64,000 bases of DNA from an uncultured Geobacter sp. (GTDB lineage Bacteria; Desulfobacterota; Desulfuromonadia; Geobacterales; Geobacteraceae): positions 24,215 to 88,214 of the forward strand of contig CAIYDQ010000136.1 of NCBI GenBank assembly GCA_903925075.1. Reading direction: 5' to 3'. Below the pieces are notes generated by a model, which worked only from the letters and a program-made list of their open reading frames with translations, ran no database searches and had not been told where the DNA came from. Of the stretch, positions 55,370 to 63,732 are shown piece by piece (the first letter of the stretch is position 1; the number at the start of each line of letters is the position of its first letter). The position numbers and the translations under genes are program-made.

Positions 55370-55810
55370 ATGAAGAAAATGGTACTGTCGGTGGCCGCCC
55401 TGGTGCTTCTGTCGTGCGTGACTGCATTCGCCTCCGGCAAAGAAGAAGCCGTCACCCTGGTCAAAAAGGCCGTAGCGCATGTCAAAGCCGCCGGCAAGGA
55501 AAAAGCCCTGTCCGATCTGAATGCCAAGGGGAGTTTCGTGAAGGGAGAACTCTACGTGTTCGCCTACGATCTGAACGGAGTGATCATCGCTCACCCGATG
55601 AATCCCAAACTGGTCGGCAAGAACATGACCGAATTCAAGGACGCCGACGGCAAGTATTTCACCAAGGAGTTCCTCGCCACCGCCAAAGGCCCCGGAAAGG
55701 GATGGATCGACTATCGCTGGACCAACCCGGTCAGTAAAAAGATAGAAGCCAAATCGACCTACATCGAACTCGTCGGCGACATGTTCCTTGGTTGCGGCAT
55801 CTACAAATAG
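55370..55810 (+). CDS. Secreted single-Cache-domain protein
   Basis: ATG 55370 follows AAAAAGGAG, giving 146 residues. A signal peptide ([21 protein letters not shown]) precedes one sCache-like domain (about 25-146): [27 protein letters not shown] helix, then [27 protein letters not shown] and [23 protein letters not shown]. Cache domains bind small ligands (organic acids, amines). Here no membrane segment or signalling domain follows, so it is a free periplasmic binding protein. It lies 26 bases upstream of a chemoreceptor gene and may present ligand to it. Confidence 0.86.
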   Translation: MKKMVLSVAALVLLSCVTAFASGKEEAVTLVKKAVAHVKAAGKEKALSDLNAKGSFVKGELYVFAYDLNGVIIAHPMNPKLVGKNMTEFKDADGKYFTKEFLATAKGPGKGWIDYRWTNPVSKKIEAKSTYIELVGDMFLGCGIYK

Positions 55811-55836
55811 CGAGAGATTCAGGCGGCGGGGGGATT

Positions 55837-57486
55837 ATGTTGAACATCGTTGAAACCTTCAGGCTCGGGAAAAGGCTGCTCATTTCTCCATCGGTCGTGT
55901 TGGTCCTGATGATATTCTTCGCGGGGGTCTCGCTCTTCGGCCTTAACCGGCAAAAGGCGGCGATAGACGACATCTACAACACCCGTTTCAAGAACTATCA
56001 GCAGGTGGCCGACATGTACCGGCAACTCGCTTCCATTCATTCCAACATCTACAAGGCGACCACCTGGGCCGCCGCGCAGTACGATCAGGCCAAGGTGGAG
56101 GCGCTCTCCAGGGAACAGGCGCGGCAGTTGACCCTCTTGACCAAGACCTTGCAGGAATCGGTTCCGGCGAGCGCGAGCCCGGAGGCGAAAAAGTTGTACG
56201 AAAGCGCGCTGAAAAACCTGGTGGGTTACAAGAAGTACGCGGAGAATTCCCTGGAGTTTTTGACGGTGGACGTGAACACCGCCACCATGGCGGTGGCCAC
56301 GGCCGACGACAAGTTCCAGTTGATCTACAACGACTTCAAGGAATTGAACGATCTGCAAAAAGAGCAGGCGGGGCGCACCTACCGCGATTCGCTGCACGGC
56401 AGCCGGACCATGATCCTGGTCTTCATTGCGACCTTGCTGGCGGCGCTGGGCATCTCGCTGGTGGTGAGCTTTTCCATGACCCGAGCCATCATCTTTCCCA
56501 TCAAACAGACCATCGATATCCTCAACGACATCGCCCACGGGGATCTCACCCGGCGCTTGGAACTCTCCTCCGCCAATGGCGGCATCCTCGCCAAGCTCTC
56601 GCAAGGCGTCGACGCCATGACCCTTTCCTTCAGGGAAATGGTCGCCACGGTTTCGGCGTCGGCCCAGAACGTGGCGGCTGCCGCCGAACGACTGGACGAC
56701 ATCGCCAAGAGGACCGCCAGCGGCACCGGCAAGGTGGCTCGGCAAACCGGGTCGGTGGCCAGCGCTACCGAAGAGATGGCGCAAACAAGCCATGAGATCG
56801 CCAAGAGTTGCCAACTTGCGGCCAACGCGGTCCAGGAGACCAATCACGCCGCCTCGGCCGGCTCGGGGATCATGCAGGAAACCATCGCCTTGATGGACGA
56901 GATCGCCAGCCAGGTGCGGCTGTCGGCGGATTCGGTGGAAAGCCTGGGGGCAAAATCCGATCAGATCGGCGAGATCATCAACACGATCCAGGATATTGCC
57001 GATCAGACCAACCTGTTGGCGCTCAATGCCGCGATCGAGGCGGCTCGGGCGGGAGAGCAGGGGAGGGGGTTCGCCGTGGTGGCCGACGAGGTGCGCGCTC
57101 TGGCGGAAAGGACCACGAGGGCGACCAGCCAGATAACCGACGTGATCAAGTCGATTCAGAAGGAGACCGGCAGCGCGGTGGTTTTGATGGAAGCGGGAGT
57201 AGGCAAAGTCAGTAACGGCACGGAAAGGGCGGCGAAATCGGGCGAGGCCTTGAAGACGATACTGGCGCAGATAGCCGAGACTACGGCAGAGATCCACCAG
57301 ATCACCACGGCGGCCGAACAACAGACAGCCACCACCAACCAGATCTCCTGCAACATGATGGAGATCACGGGAATCATCAACGAAACGGCAAACGGCGCAA
57401 AGCTCAGCGCCGACGCCTCCTCGGAGTTGCACCGGCTTGCCAACGAGATGCAGCGATCGCTCGGCCGCTTCAAGCTCTCCTCCTGA
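55837..57486 (+). CDS. Methyl-accepting chemotaxis protein
   Basis: I start at ATG 55837, giving 549 residues. Layout: transmembrane helix 1 (about 14-36), a periplasmic four-helix-bundle-type sensor (about 37-205, [22 protein letters not shown]), helix 2 (about 206-228), HAMP (about 229-280, [30 protein letters not shown]) and a cytoplasmic signalling hairpin with tip [32 protein letters not shown] near 400. No CheR-binding pentapeptide is present. It transmits signals to CheA/CheW encoded elsewhere. The preceding Cache protein may be its periplasmic partner. Confidence 0.92.
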   Translation: MLNIVETFRLGKRLLISPSVVLVLMIFFAGVSLFGLNRQKAAIDDIYNTRFKNYQQVADMYRQLASIHSNIYKATTWAAAQYDQAKVEALSREQARQLTLLTKTLQESVPASASPEAKKLYESALKNLVGYKKYAENSLEFLTVDVNTATMAVATADDKFQLIYNDFKELNDLQKEQAGRTYRDSLHGSRTMILVFIATLLAALGISLVVSFSMTRAIIFPIKQTIDILNDIAHGDLTRRLELSSANGGILAKLSQGVDAMTLSFREMVATVSASAQNVAAAAERLDDIAKRTASGTGKVARQTGSVASATEEMAQTSHEIAKSCQLAANAVQETNHAASAGSGIMQETIALMDEIASQVRLSADSVESLGAKSDQIGEIINTIQDIADQTNLLALNAAIEAARAGEQGRGFAVVADEVRALAERTTRATSQITDVIKSIQKETGSAVVLMEAGVGKVSNGTERAAKSGEALKTILAQIAETTAEIHQITTAAEQQTATTNQISCNMMEITGIINETANGAKLSADASSELHRLANEMQRSLGRFKLSS

Positions 57487-57502
57487 CCGAAATGCCAAAC
57501 CA

Positions 57503-57550
57503 TTTGCCACGGAGAGAATCCGCGATTTGCTCGGATTTTCTCCGTGGCAA
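57503..57550. terminator. Bidirectional hairpin built from the TGCCACGGAGAAAATCCGAG repeat
   Basis: TTTGCCACGGAGAGAATCCG and CGGATTTTCTCCGTGGCAA form a nearly perfect stem of about 19 bp with a short loop, between the chemoreceptor gene (+) and the hypothetical gene (-). Confidence 0.75.
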
Positions 57551-57567
57551 TGATTACGGTTTTGCCG

Positions 57568-58236
57568 TCAGATTTCCCTCATGTTGCCCGCTTCGTCCTC
57601 GCTGTGCCCGCTCATGGCTTGCAGTTCCTCTTCCAGATGGACTATCATCTCGCCTACCTGCTCCAGGTAAAGGGACGGTGGATCGACCAAGGCGCGCAGG
57701 GTCGAGTCCAGCCTTCGCGCCGCCGAAATGCTCGCCTTCAGGGGGATCAGCGGGTTCACCTCCTCCCTGAGGGCCGCGACCTCCTTGTATTTCTTCAACA
57801 CCGTGGGGTGGCTGCGCTCTTCCTCGACCACGCTCTTCCTCAGATCGTCGTACTCTTCCTCGGAGAACCCCTTCTCCTCCTTGGCCTTGCGCAACAGGTC
57901 TATGGAGCGGTAGTCGGGGAGCGGCTTCAACTCCTCGCGCGCGCTCAAGAGCTGGGGCTCCTCCTTCTCCATGAAACGGTAGGCCATGGTCAGTTTCTCG
58001 GCGGTGCCCCGCTTGATCCTGATCTCCTGGACGCAGTACTCCTCGAAGCTTTGGTAGCCCCACTCCCGGAAGCGCCCCTTGCTGCTCACCTGCAGCAACT
58101 TTTCTCCCAGCTCGACCCAGGACGATTTGAAGCGCTTTGCCTTGTCCAGCACCTCGTAGCGATCGGAACCGGGCTCCAACTGCTCCATGATGGTTTCGAT
58201 GTGCCGCTCGCTGCTGGATTTCGGTGTCTCTGGCAT
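57568..58236 (-). CDS. Hypothetical charged, helical cytoplasmic protein
   Basis: 222 residues, rich in Glu, Lys and Arg, predicted almost entirely helical. Segment RFREWGYQSFEEYCVQEIRIKRGTAEKL (about 56-83) is the most distinctive part and resembles helix-turn-helix-type regions in some plasmid or phage proteins. No signal peptide, membrane segment or catalytic motif is seen. Codon use matches the surroundings, so recent transfer is not evident. Function is unknown; nucleic-acid binding is possible. Confidence 0.6.
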   Translation of the reverse strand: MPETPKSSSERHIETIMEQLEPGSDRYEVLDKAKRFKSSWVELGEKLLQVSSKGRFREWGYQSFEEYCVQEIRIKRGTAEKLTMAYRFMEKEEPQLLSAREELKPLPDYRSIDLLRKAKEEKGFSEEEYDDLRKSVVEEERSHPTVLKKYKEVAALREEVNPLIPLKASISAARRLDSTLRALVDPPSLYLEQVGEMIVHLEEELQAMSGHSEDEAGNMREI

Positions 58237-58416
58237 GCCTTGTTCCTCCGTTTGCGCGGGCGCTCCGGCCGCGCTCGCCGCTATCTGGAAATTAGCAGAA
58301 TGCGGCCGGTTTTAGAAGTTTATTGTCTTGGATATCGAGGAGAATCGGGTTAAAATCTGCGGGGTCGAGCAGCCGCCGGCAGCCGGTAGCGGATGTAAAC
58401 TTTTCAGGAGGCAAAC

Positions 58417-58620
58417 ATGGAACAGCGCCTGACCGATATGGAGATGCTGATCATGCACCAGGGGCATGTCATCGAACAGTTGAACGAGGTGGTCACCGGA
58501 CACCAAAACAGCATAGACCGACTGGAGATGGAGTTGAGGGTGATCAAGGAACACCTGCTCGGCATGAACGCCTCCGACAACAGGCTTCCCGGCGAGGAGG
58601 AGCCCCCGCCGCATTACTGA
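58417..58620 (+). CDS. slyX: SlyX-family protein
   Basis: The 67-residue protein is one coiled coil with the family pattern EQRLTDMEMLIMHQGHVIEQLNEVV and a polar C-terminal tail ending PPPHY. SlyX is a small protein of unknown biochemical role in many proteobacteria. Ribosome site CAGGAGG is at good spacing. Confidence 0.85.
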   Translation: MEQRLTDMEMLIMHQGHVIEQLNEVVTGHQNSIDRLEMELRVIKEHLLGMNASDNRLPGEEEPPPHY

Positions 58621-58702
58621 GGTCTCGATTCCCCCCGGAGTGCGTTGCTTGTCGCCGTGAACAACAGATTGAAGAGTATTTTTTTGCAGAAGGAGTGGTC
58701 CT

Positions 58703-58915
58703 ATGGCAGTCGAGCCCGGGCGTTACCGGCACTACAAGGGAAATTTCTACCAGGTGATTGGCACCGCCCGCCACAGCGAGACCGAAGAGTCGCTGGTGGT
58801 CTATCGCCCGCTCTATGGCGAGCGCGGCTTATGGGTGAGGCCGGAGGCGATGTTCGTCGAAGAGGTGGTGGTCGACGGCCTGTCGGTGCCGCGCTTTGCC
58901 AGGTGCGAGGAATAA
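58703..58915 (+). CDS. DUF1653-family small protein
   Basis: The 70-residue protein begins PGRYRHYKGNFYQVIGTARHSETEE and continues LVVYRPLYGERGLWVRPEAMF, the hallmark of DUF1653. Its function is not known; the fold is a small beta-barrel. AGAAGGAG precedes the ATG. Confidence 0.88.
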   Translation: MAVEPGRYRHYKGNFYQVIGTARHSETEESLVVYRPLYGERGLWVRPEAMFVEEVVVDGLSVPRFARCEE

Positions 58916-58965
58916 ACCTTACCTTTTATCCGACCGATCCGACCGATCCCTGTGCCGGCAAAACC

Positions 58966-60087
58966 TTACTTGATCCTGAGCACCGTCAGCAGGTAGTCGG
59001 CTACGGCGTCCAACTTGCCTTTCGGTTTCTGCGGCTGCTCCGCCGCGGTTACCGCGCCTAAGGCGCCAGACGTTTCGCTTCCTTCAAAGACAGCGCCCGT
59101 CAAATTGCTCCCCTTCAAATCCGCGTTTCTCAAATTGGCTTTTTGCAGCTTCACCCCGGCGGCGTAGCAATCGCGCATCTGGGCGGATTCCAGGTCGGCG
59201 CCTTGCATGTTGGCGAGAAAAAGGCTGGACCTGGAGAGCCTGACCCCCTTCATTTTTGCCCTGCTGAAATTGGCGAGCTCCAGCGAGGCCCCCTTGAAAT
59301 TGGCGCTGGAGAGGTTGGCCCTGGTCAGGTCGGCGCGGTACAGGTCGGCGTTTTCCAGGTTCGCCTCGGTCAGGTTGGCGTCGGAAAAGTCGAACTCCTG
59401 CATCACCAGATTGGCCAGATTCTTTCTCCTGAAATCCTTGGTGGTGGCCAGTATCTGCCGGACCTCTTCCAGCTTCAGAATCCGTTTTTCATAGGCGATG
59501 GTCTGCACCGGCTCTGCCGGGGCTACCCAAACCCGCTCTACGGGAAGCATCGGCGCCGCGACCGCCGGCTTGGAGCCGGCAGCAACTGCTGTGGCAGCCT
59601 TCTCCTCTTTCCTGCCGTCTGCTGGCGCGGCGACCCGCGCAGTTTGCGGCAAGGCGGCGCCGCTGCCTGTTCCCTCTTTGCCTGCGCCACCACGGGCCGC
59701 TTGTGGCTGTTGCGTCCCCGCGGGGACCGATTGCGCCAGCGCGGCGGGTTTTACGGGGGCGGCATTGGGCTTGGCGCTTTGCGCGCTCTTCTTGTCTTGT
59801 CCGGGCGCCGAGGCCTTGGCCGCCTGCGGCGCTGCGTTGACGGCGCTTTTCTGGAGTTTGCCGTCGGCGCTCTCCTTGCTTGCCGCAGCCGCAACCGTGG
59901 CATCGCCCTGATTCGCAGGACCCGGATCGGAGACGATCCGCTCCTCGTGAACCATCACCTCTTCTTGTATCGCCGGCGCGCTTGCGGGCGTGCTTGCGGG
60001 CGAGAGCGCCTGAGAAGCGCCGGATGAAGCGAAGAGCAGGGCAAGAGCCAAAATAAATTGCTGTGGCAGCCGGCTTTTGTTGGTCAT
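58966..60087 (-). CDS. Exported pentapeptide-repeat protein
   Basis: 373 residues. A signal peptide (FILALALLFASSGASQA, cleaved near 27) is followed by an Ala/Pro/Lys-rich low-complexity region (about 30-190). A conserved helical piece (RILKLEEVRQILATTKDF, about 203-220) leads into about 20 pentapeptide repeats of A(D/N)LXX type from NLTEANLENADLYRADL to GSNLTGAVFEG (about 230-335), forming a right-handed beta-helix. Such exported helices usually act as structural or binding surfaces. The long low-complexity stretch could span the cell wall. No partner gene is evident. Confidence 0.85.
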   Translation of the reverse strand: MTNKSRLPQQFILALALLFASSGASQALSPASTPASAPAIQEEVMVHEERIVSDPGPANQGDATVAAAASKESADGKLQKSAVNAAPQAAKASAPGQDKKSAQSAKPNAAPVKPAALAQSVPAGTQQPQAARGGAGKEGTGSGAALPQTARVAAPADGRKEEKAATAVAAGSKPAVAAPMLPVERVWVAPAEPVQTIAYEKRILKLEEVRQILATTKDFRRKNLANLVMQEFDFSDANLTEANLENADLYRADLTRANLSSANFKGASLELANFSRAKMKGVRLSRSSLFLANMQGADLESAQMRDCYAAGVKLQKANLRNADLKGSNLTGAVFEGSETSGALGAVTAAEQPQKPKGKLDAVADYLLTVLRIK

Positions 60088-60231
60088 GATGGTGGCCTCT
60101 ATACTAAATAAGTAGACCTAGCAATAAACCGAGCGCGAGGCAAAGTCAAGAGTAACAGCAAAAGCCCCTTCCCCCCAACCGGTGGTCAGGGGGGTAAAAG
60201 CTTGAGTTGCGATGATGGCGCCGGAGGTGCT

Positions 60232-60267
60232 GTTGCGTTTCACGATGCACCCGTTCAACGCCCTACG
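60232..60267. repeat. Right-half copy of the 5207-5297 palindromic repeat
   Basis: GTTGCGTTTC-N8-CCCGTTCAACGC-CCTACG matches 5261-5299 in order with only the middle 8 bases and two others differing. It overlaps the last bases of the DUF72 gene, supplying its TAG stop codon. Confidence 0.65.
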
Positions 60268-60997
60268 TCAACCTCTTCAGCATCCCGGCGAGCTCCTGTG
60301 CGTTTTTGGGCGCCGCGCCGCCGGCGTCGTTGTTGAAATAGATGAAAACGTCCAGTCCCTTCGCCAGATAGCCTGCGATTCTACGCGCGTCCTTCTCCAG
60401 TTCGGGCGTCTCGTAAGAGCCGTTGTAGCTCCCTTGCCTGCCGTGCCTTCTCAGATAGACGAAATCGGCGGTAAGCGGCGTCTCGTCGATGAACGGCGGC
60501 CAGTCGGCCATGCACAGGGAAACGTTGCCGGCTTTGCACATCTCTATTACCTCGGGGCAAAGCCAGCTTTCGTCCCTGAATTCCAGGGTGTTTCGCACCC
60601 GATACCTGACCAGCAAGGCCAGAAACCCCTTAAGCCTTTGCAGGTCGCAGGTAAACTGGGGCGGGAACTGCCACAGGACCACCTGCAACTTCTCCTTGAG
60701 TTGTCGCGCCGGCGCGAAGAAGTGCTCCAGAGGCTCTTCGCTCTCCAGGAGCCTTTTCACATGGGTGATGTATCTGCTCCCCTTCACCGCGAAGCAGAAT
60801 CCGGCCTCGCTTTGCTCGCGCCAGTGCTGAAAGGTTTCGGCACTGGGCGCGCGGTAGAAGGTGACGTTTAACTCCACCGTCGAGAAAACGGAGAGGTAAT
60901 GGGTGAACCATTCCTTTTGCGGCAGACCCGCCGGGTAAAAGTTGTCGCGCCAATGCCGGTAACTGAAACCGCTGCAGCCGATAAAGAGTTTGGCCAT
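60263..60997 (-). CDS. DUF72-family protein
   Basis: Starting at the second Met (MAKLFIGCSGF, GTGAGGTG upstream) it has 244 residues. The TIM-barrel-like family motifs are clear: IGCSGFSYRHWRDNFYPAG at the N-terminus, VELNVTFYR near 45, FAVKGSRYITHVKRL near 73, and the C-terminal VFIYFNNDAGGAAPKNAQEL. DUF72 proteins are widespread with no proven activity. The gene end lies inside a dispersed palindromic repeat. Confidence 0.9.
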   Translation of the reverse strand: MAKLFIGCSGFSYRHWRDNFYPAGLPQKEWFTHYLSVFSTVELNVTFYRAPSAETFQHWREQSEAGFCFAVKGSRYITHVKRLLESEEPLEHFFAPARQLKEKLQVVLWQFPPQFTCDLQRLKGFLALLVRYRVRNTLEFRDESWLCPEVIEMCKAGNVSLCMADWPPFIDETPLTADFVYLRRHGRQGSYNGSYETPELEKDARRIAGYLAKGLDVFIYFNNDAGGAAPKNAQELAGMLKRLT

Positions 60998-61051
60998 GCC
61001 TGTCACCTCACCGCTGAGACCCCGACCGCCCGAAGTTGCTCAGTATACAAT

Positions 61052-61087
61052 AAAAAAAGGCGGAGCCCTCACGGGCTCCGCCTTTTT
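61052..61087. terminator. Rho-independent terminator of the cytochrome gene
   Basis: AAAAAGGCGGAGCCC and GGGCTCCGCCTTTTT form a 15-bp stem with a 4-base loop. A-run and T-run flank it, so it works on either strand; the - strand cytochrome gene ends 30 bases before it. Confidence 0.92.
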
Positions 61088-61117
61088 CAGCTGATAGCTA
61101 CGACTGCTAGCTTCTGG

Positions 61118-62134
61118 CTACATCTTGTGGCATTTCTCGCAATCGCCGGCAACCGAGAAGGCTTCCTTGCCGTTGTGGCAGGCGCCGCAGGCCTTGCCTT
61201 TTTCCATTTCAGCCATGGTGAACATCTTGGCCTTGGCCTTGAACGGGAAGATCTTGGTGTGGCAATCGGCGCACTTGAACATCTCCAGGTGGAACGGATG
61301 GCTGAATTTCGCCTCGCCCCCTTCGGTCGGCAGCACGATCACGCCCGGCTTGAAGCCGACGTGGCATTTGGCGCAATCTCCGCCGACCACCGAGAAGGCT
61401 ACCTTGCCGTTGTGGCAGGCGCCGCAGGCCTTGCCCGCCGCCATGTCGGCCATGGTGTTGTGGACGACGCCGGCTTTAAACGGGAACACCTTGGTGTGGC
61501 ACTCCTTGCAGGCGAAGGCCTCGGTATGGAACTTGTGGCTGAAGGTGACCGGGTTGATCCCCTTGGGCTTGAAGGAGATCTCGCGGGGTTTCATCCCCTT
61601 GTGGCAGTTGCCGCAGTTGCCGGCCACCGTGAAGGCCTTCTTGCCGTTGTGGCAGGCGCCGCAGGTTTTGCCTTTCTCCATCTGCGCCATGGTGGCATGC
61701 CCTTCCTTGGCGGAGATGATCTTGTAGTGGCACGCCTTGCAATCGCCCTTCAGCTTGTCCAAGTGATTGGCGTGGCTGAACACGACGTCGCCGGCGCCTT
61801 TCGCCTTGAAGTCGATATTGCGCGGTTTGCCTTTATGGCATCTGGTGCAGCTTTTGCTGTCTGCTACGCTGAATGCTTTCACGCCGGTGTGACAAGCGCC
61901 GCAACCCTTTGTCTTTTCCATCTCGGCCATGGTAAAGTGATGGCGGGTCTTCAGATTGAAAATCGCGTTGTGACAGACCTTGCAGTTGTTGTTATATTTG
62001 GGCAAGTGAAAGTCGTGGCTGAAGGTGACCGGATCGGCGTTTTTGACCGAGAACTTGATGTCCTTTGTCTCTGCCGCGAAAACCGGTAAGGCACAGAGGA
62101 TAAGAAGAGTAAGGATGGCGAGGCGAAACTGCAT
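61118..62134 (-). CDS. Dodecaheme c-type cytochrome built of four c7-type triheme repeats
   Basis: The 338-residue protein has a signal peptide (FRLAILTLLILCALPVFA) and twelve CXXCH haem sites that I counted one by one. They fall in four repeats of about 80 residues. Each repeat has FSH.FH, a first CXXCH, MAEMEKGK.CGACH, then AFSVAG.C..CH. This matches the nanowire-like c7 polymers of Geobacter, such as the dodecaheme GSU1996 (family knowledge). Located in the periplasm, it would shuttle electrons between inner-membrane quinol oxidation and outer-membrane conduits. It is transcribed alone from a strong sigma70-like promoter. Confidence 0.94.
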   Translation of the reverse strand: MQFRLAILTLLILCALPVFAAETKDIKFSVKNADPVTFSHDFHLPKYNNNCKVCHNAIFNLKTRHHFTMAEMEKTKGCGACHTGVKAFSVADSKSCTRCHKGKPRNIDFKAKGAGDVVFSHANHLDKLKGDCKACHYKIISAKEGHATMAQMEKGKTCGACHNGKKAFTVAGNCGNCHKGMKPREISFKPKGINPVTFSHKFHTEAFACKECHTKVFPFKAGVVHNTMADMAAGKACGACHNGKVAFSVVGGDCAKCHVGFKPGVIVLPTEGGEAKFSHPFHLEMFKCADCHTKIFPFKAKAKMFTMAEMEKGKACGACHNGKEAFSVAGDCEKCHKM

Positions 62135-62189
62135 GGTTCACTCCTTCAACTGGGTATTTTTATAGTTTGCCGATCATGGCAGCCGCAAC

Positions 62190-62218
62190 AATATACACAT
62201 TGAAGGCCCCAGCGTCAA
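62190..62218 (-). promoter_or_regulatory. Sigma70-type promoter for the dodecaheme cytochrome
   Basis: On the - strand TTGACG, a 17-base spacer and TATATT, with a start codon about 55 bases on and GAAGGAG as ribosome site. The closest match to the consensus among the sigma70-type sites listed. Confidence 0.7.
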
Positions 62219-62266
62219 TTTGATTATTTATTATTTGGCAACATGATTTTATCCCCAGGAGGTTCA

Positions 62267-62785
62267 ATGAAAACTGCTTCGCTTGCTCTCCTGTTACTGC
62301 TGCAAACCGCCACATCCATTGCTGGAACTTCGTTTTATAAGTGGTCTGACGCGGACGGGGTGGTGCATTTCACCGACGACCGCAACAAGATCCCCGCCGG
62401 CTTTCGGCTGAAGGCCCGTCCGCTCGATCTTGGCGAACCTGAGCCTGTCGCCGCCGGGAACGCTCGTCCCCCGTCTTCTCCGCGGGAGCCTGCCTCCGCG
62501 TCGCTTGCCGACGGCCATTCGGAGCAGTGGTGGCGCCAGCGTTTCGCCGCTCTCAGGGAACGAATCAAGGCGCTTCAGGACGCCCTGCCGGCCAAGCAGA
62601 CGCAACTGGCGGAACTGCGGCGTCAGCGGACGCTCTACCAGCGAAGCCGAGACCGGGAGGCCATGAACGCGCTGGAAGCCTCCATTGCCGCCGACCAGAC
62701 GGCCATCGGTGAATTGCGCGACCAACTGGAGGCGCTGGACCAGGACGCCGCCAGGGCCGCCGTCCCGAGCGAGTGGCGCCGCTAG
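62267..62785 (+). CDS. DUF4124-domain exported protein with coiled-coil tail
   Basis: ATG 62267 has CAGGAGGTTCA upstream, giving 172 residues. A signal peptide (TASLALLLLLQTATSIAG) precedes a DUF4124 domain with FYKWSDADGVVHFTDDRNKIP (about 22-43). A Pro/Ser-rich linker follows, and the last 85 residues form a coiled coil (ALRERIKALQDALPAKQTQLAELRRQ). DUF4124 proteins are periplasmic or envelope-linked with no known activity. It lies divergently beside the dodecaheme cytochrome gene. Confidence 0.86.
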   Translation: MKTASLALLLLLQTATSIAGTSFYKWSDADGVVHFTDDRNKIPAGFRLKARPLDLGEPEPVAAGNARPPSSPREPASASLADGHSEQWWRQRFAALRERIKALQDALPAKQTQLAELRRQRTLYQRSRDREAMNALEASIAADQTAIGELRDQLEALDQDAARAAVPSEWRR

Positions 62786-62834
62786 CGCCAAACTTAATAA
62801 CTGCTGCCACGGAGATCGCTGGATTTATTAGCGG

Positions 62835-62864
62835 TTGCGGGCTTAGGTAAAGCTGTGCTATAAA
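62835..62864 (+). promoter_or_regulatory. Possible sigma70-type promoter for nadC
   Basis: TTGCGG, an 18-base spacer and TATAAA sit about 37 bases before the nadC start; an AGGAGGAG ribosome site follows. Confidence 0.5.
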
Positions 62865-62901
62865 AAAATGCCCGATTTTTAACCCAGGAGGAGTCGCTTA
62901 C

Positions 62902-63732
62902 ATGAACGGCATAGACAAGATAATTGAGAACGCCCTCGCCGAGGATATCCATACCGGCGATATAACAACACTTTCAGTGCTGAAACAGCCTCGCCGCATG
63001 CGCGCCCGCCTGATCGCCAAGGAGCCGATGGTGCTGGCCGGCATGGCTGTCGCCGAGCGCGTCTTCGCGCAACTCGACGCTTCCATCCGTTTTCAAGCGG
63101 AGTTCGCCGACGGCGACCGCCTGCAAAAGGGGGACGTGCTGGCCCGGTTGGAAGGGGACGCCGCGGCGCTCTTGCAGGGGGAGCGGGTCTGTCTGAATCT
63201 GCTGCAGCGCATGTGCGGCATCGCCACCCAGACCGCCGCCTTCGTCAAGGAGATCGAGGGGACCGGCGCGCGCCTGGTGGACACCCGCAAGACCACTCCC
63301 GGACTGCGGGTGCTGGAAAAATACGCGGTCAGGGTAGGGGGGGGGACCAACCACCGGACCGGCCTCTATGACGGCGTGCTGATCAAGGAAAACCATATCG
63401 CCGCGGCCGGCGGCCTGATCGAGGCGGTGCGCCGGGCCCGGGACTACATCCCGCACACCCTGAAAATCGAGGTGGAGACCGAGACCATGGAGCAGGTCGC
63501 GCTCGCCCTCGAGGCCCGCGCCGACATCATCATGTTCGACAACATGAGCCTGCCGGAGATGACCGAGGCGGTGATCCTGATCGGCGACAGGGCGCTTACC
63601 GAAGCCTCCGGCGGCGTCAACATGCAAACCATCAAGGCCATCGCCCAAAGCGGCGTGAACCTGATCTCCGTGGGGGCGCTGACCCACTCGGTCCGCGCCG
63701 CCGACATCTCGATGCTGATGGAGGAGAGTTGA
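62902..63732 (+). CDS. nadC: Nicotinate-nucleotide pyrophosphorylase (quinolinate phosphoribosyltransferase)
   Basis: The 276-residue protein is a typical NadC. N-terminal EDIHTGDITT, ERVCLNLLQRMCGIAT near 95, DTRKTTPGLRVLEKYAVRVGGGTNHRTGLYDGVLIKENHI near 130, and EVETETMEQ and MFDNMSLPEM near 195-215 are all in place. It makes nicotinate mononucleotide from quinolinate and PRPP in NAD biosynthesis. The stop overlaps the next gene's TTG start (TTGA), indicating coupling with birA. Confidence 0.96.
   Translation: MNGIDKIIENALAEDIHTGDITTLSVLKQPRRMRARLIAKEPMVLAGMAVAERVFAQLDASIRFQAEFADGDRLQKGDVLARLEGDAAALLQGERVCLNLLQRMCGIATQTAAFVKEIEGTGARLVDTRKTTPGLRVLEKYAVRVGGGTNHRTGLYDGVLIKENHIAAAGGLIEAVRRARDYIPHTLKIEVETETMEQVALALEARADIIMFDNMSLPEMTEAVILIGDRALTEASGGVNMQTIKAIAQSGVNLISVGALTHSVRAADISMLMEES

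Noticed and set aside
62165-62245. Possible sigma54 sites upstream of the cytochrome and DUF4124 genes (TGGCAGC, TGGCAAC)
   Set aside because: The -12 TTGC element is absent at the required spacing.
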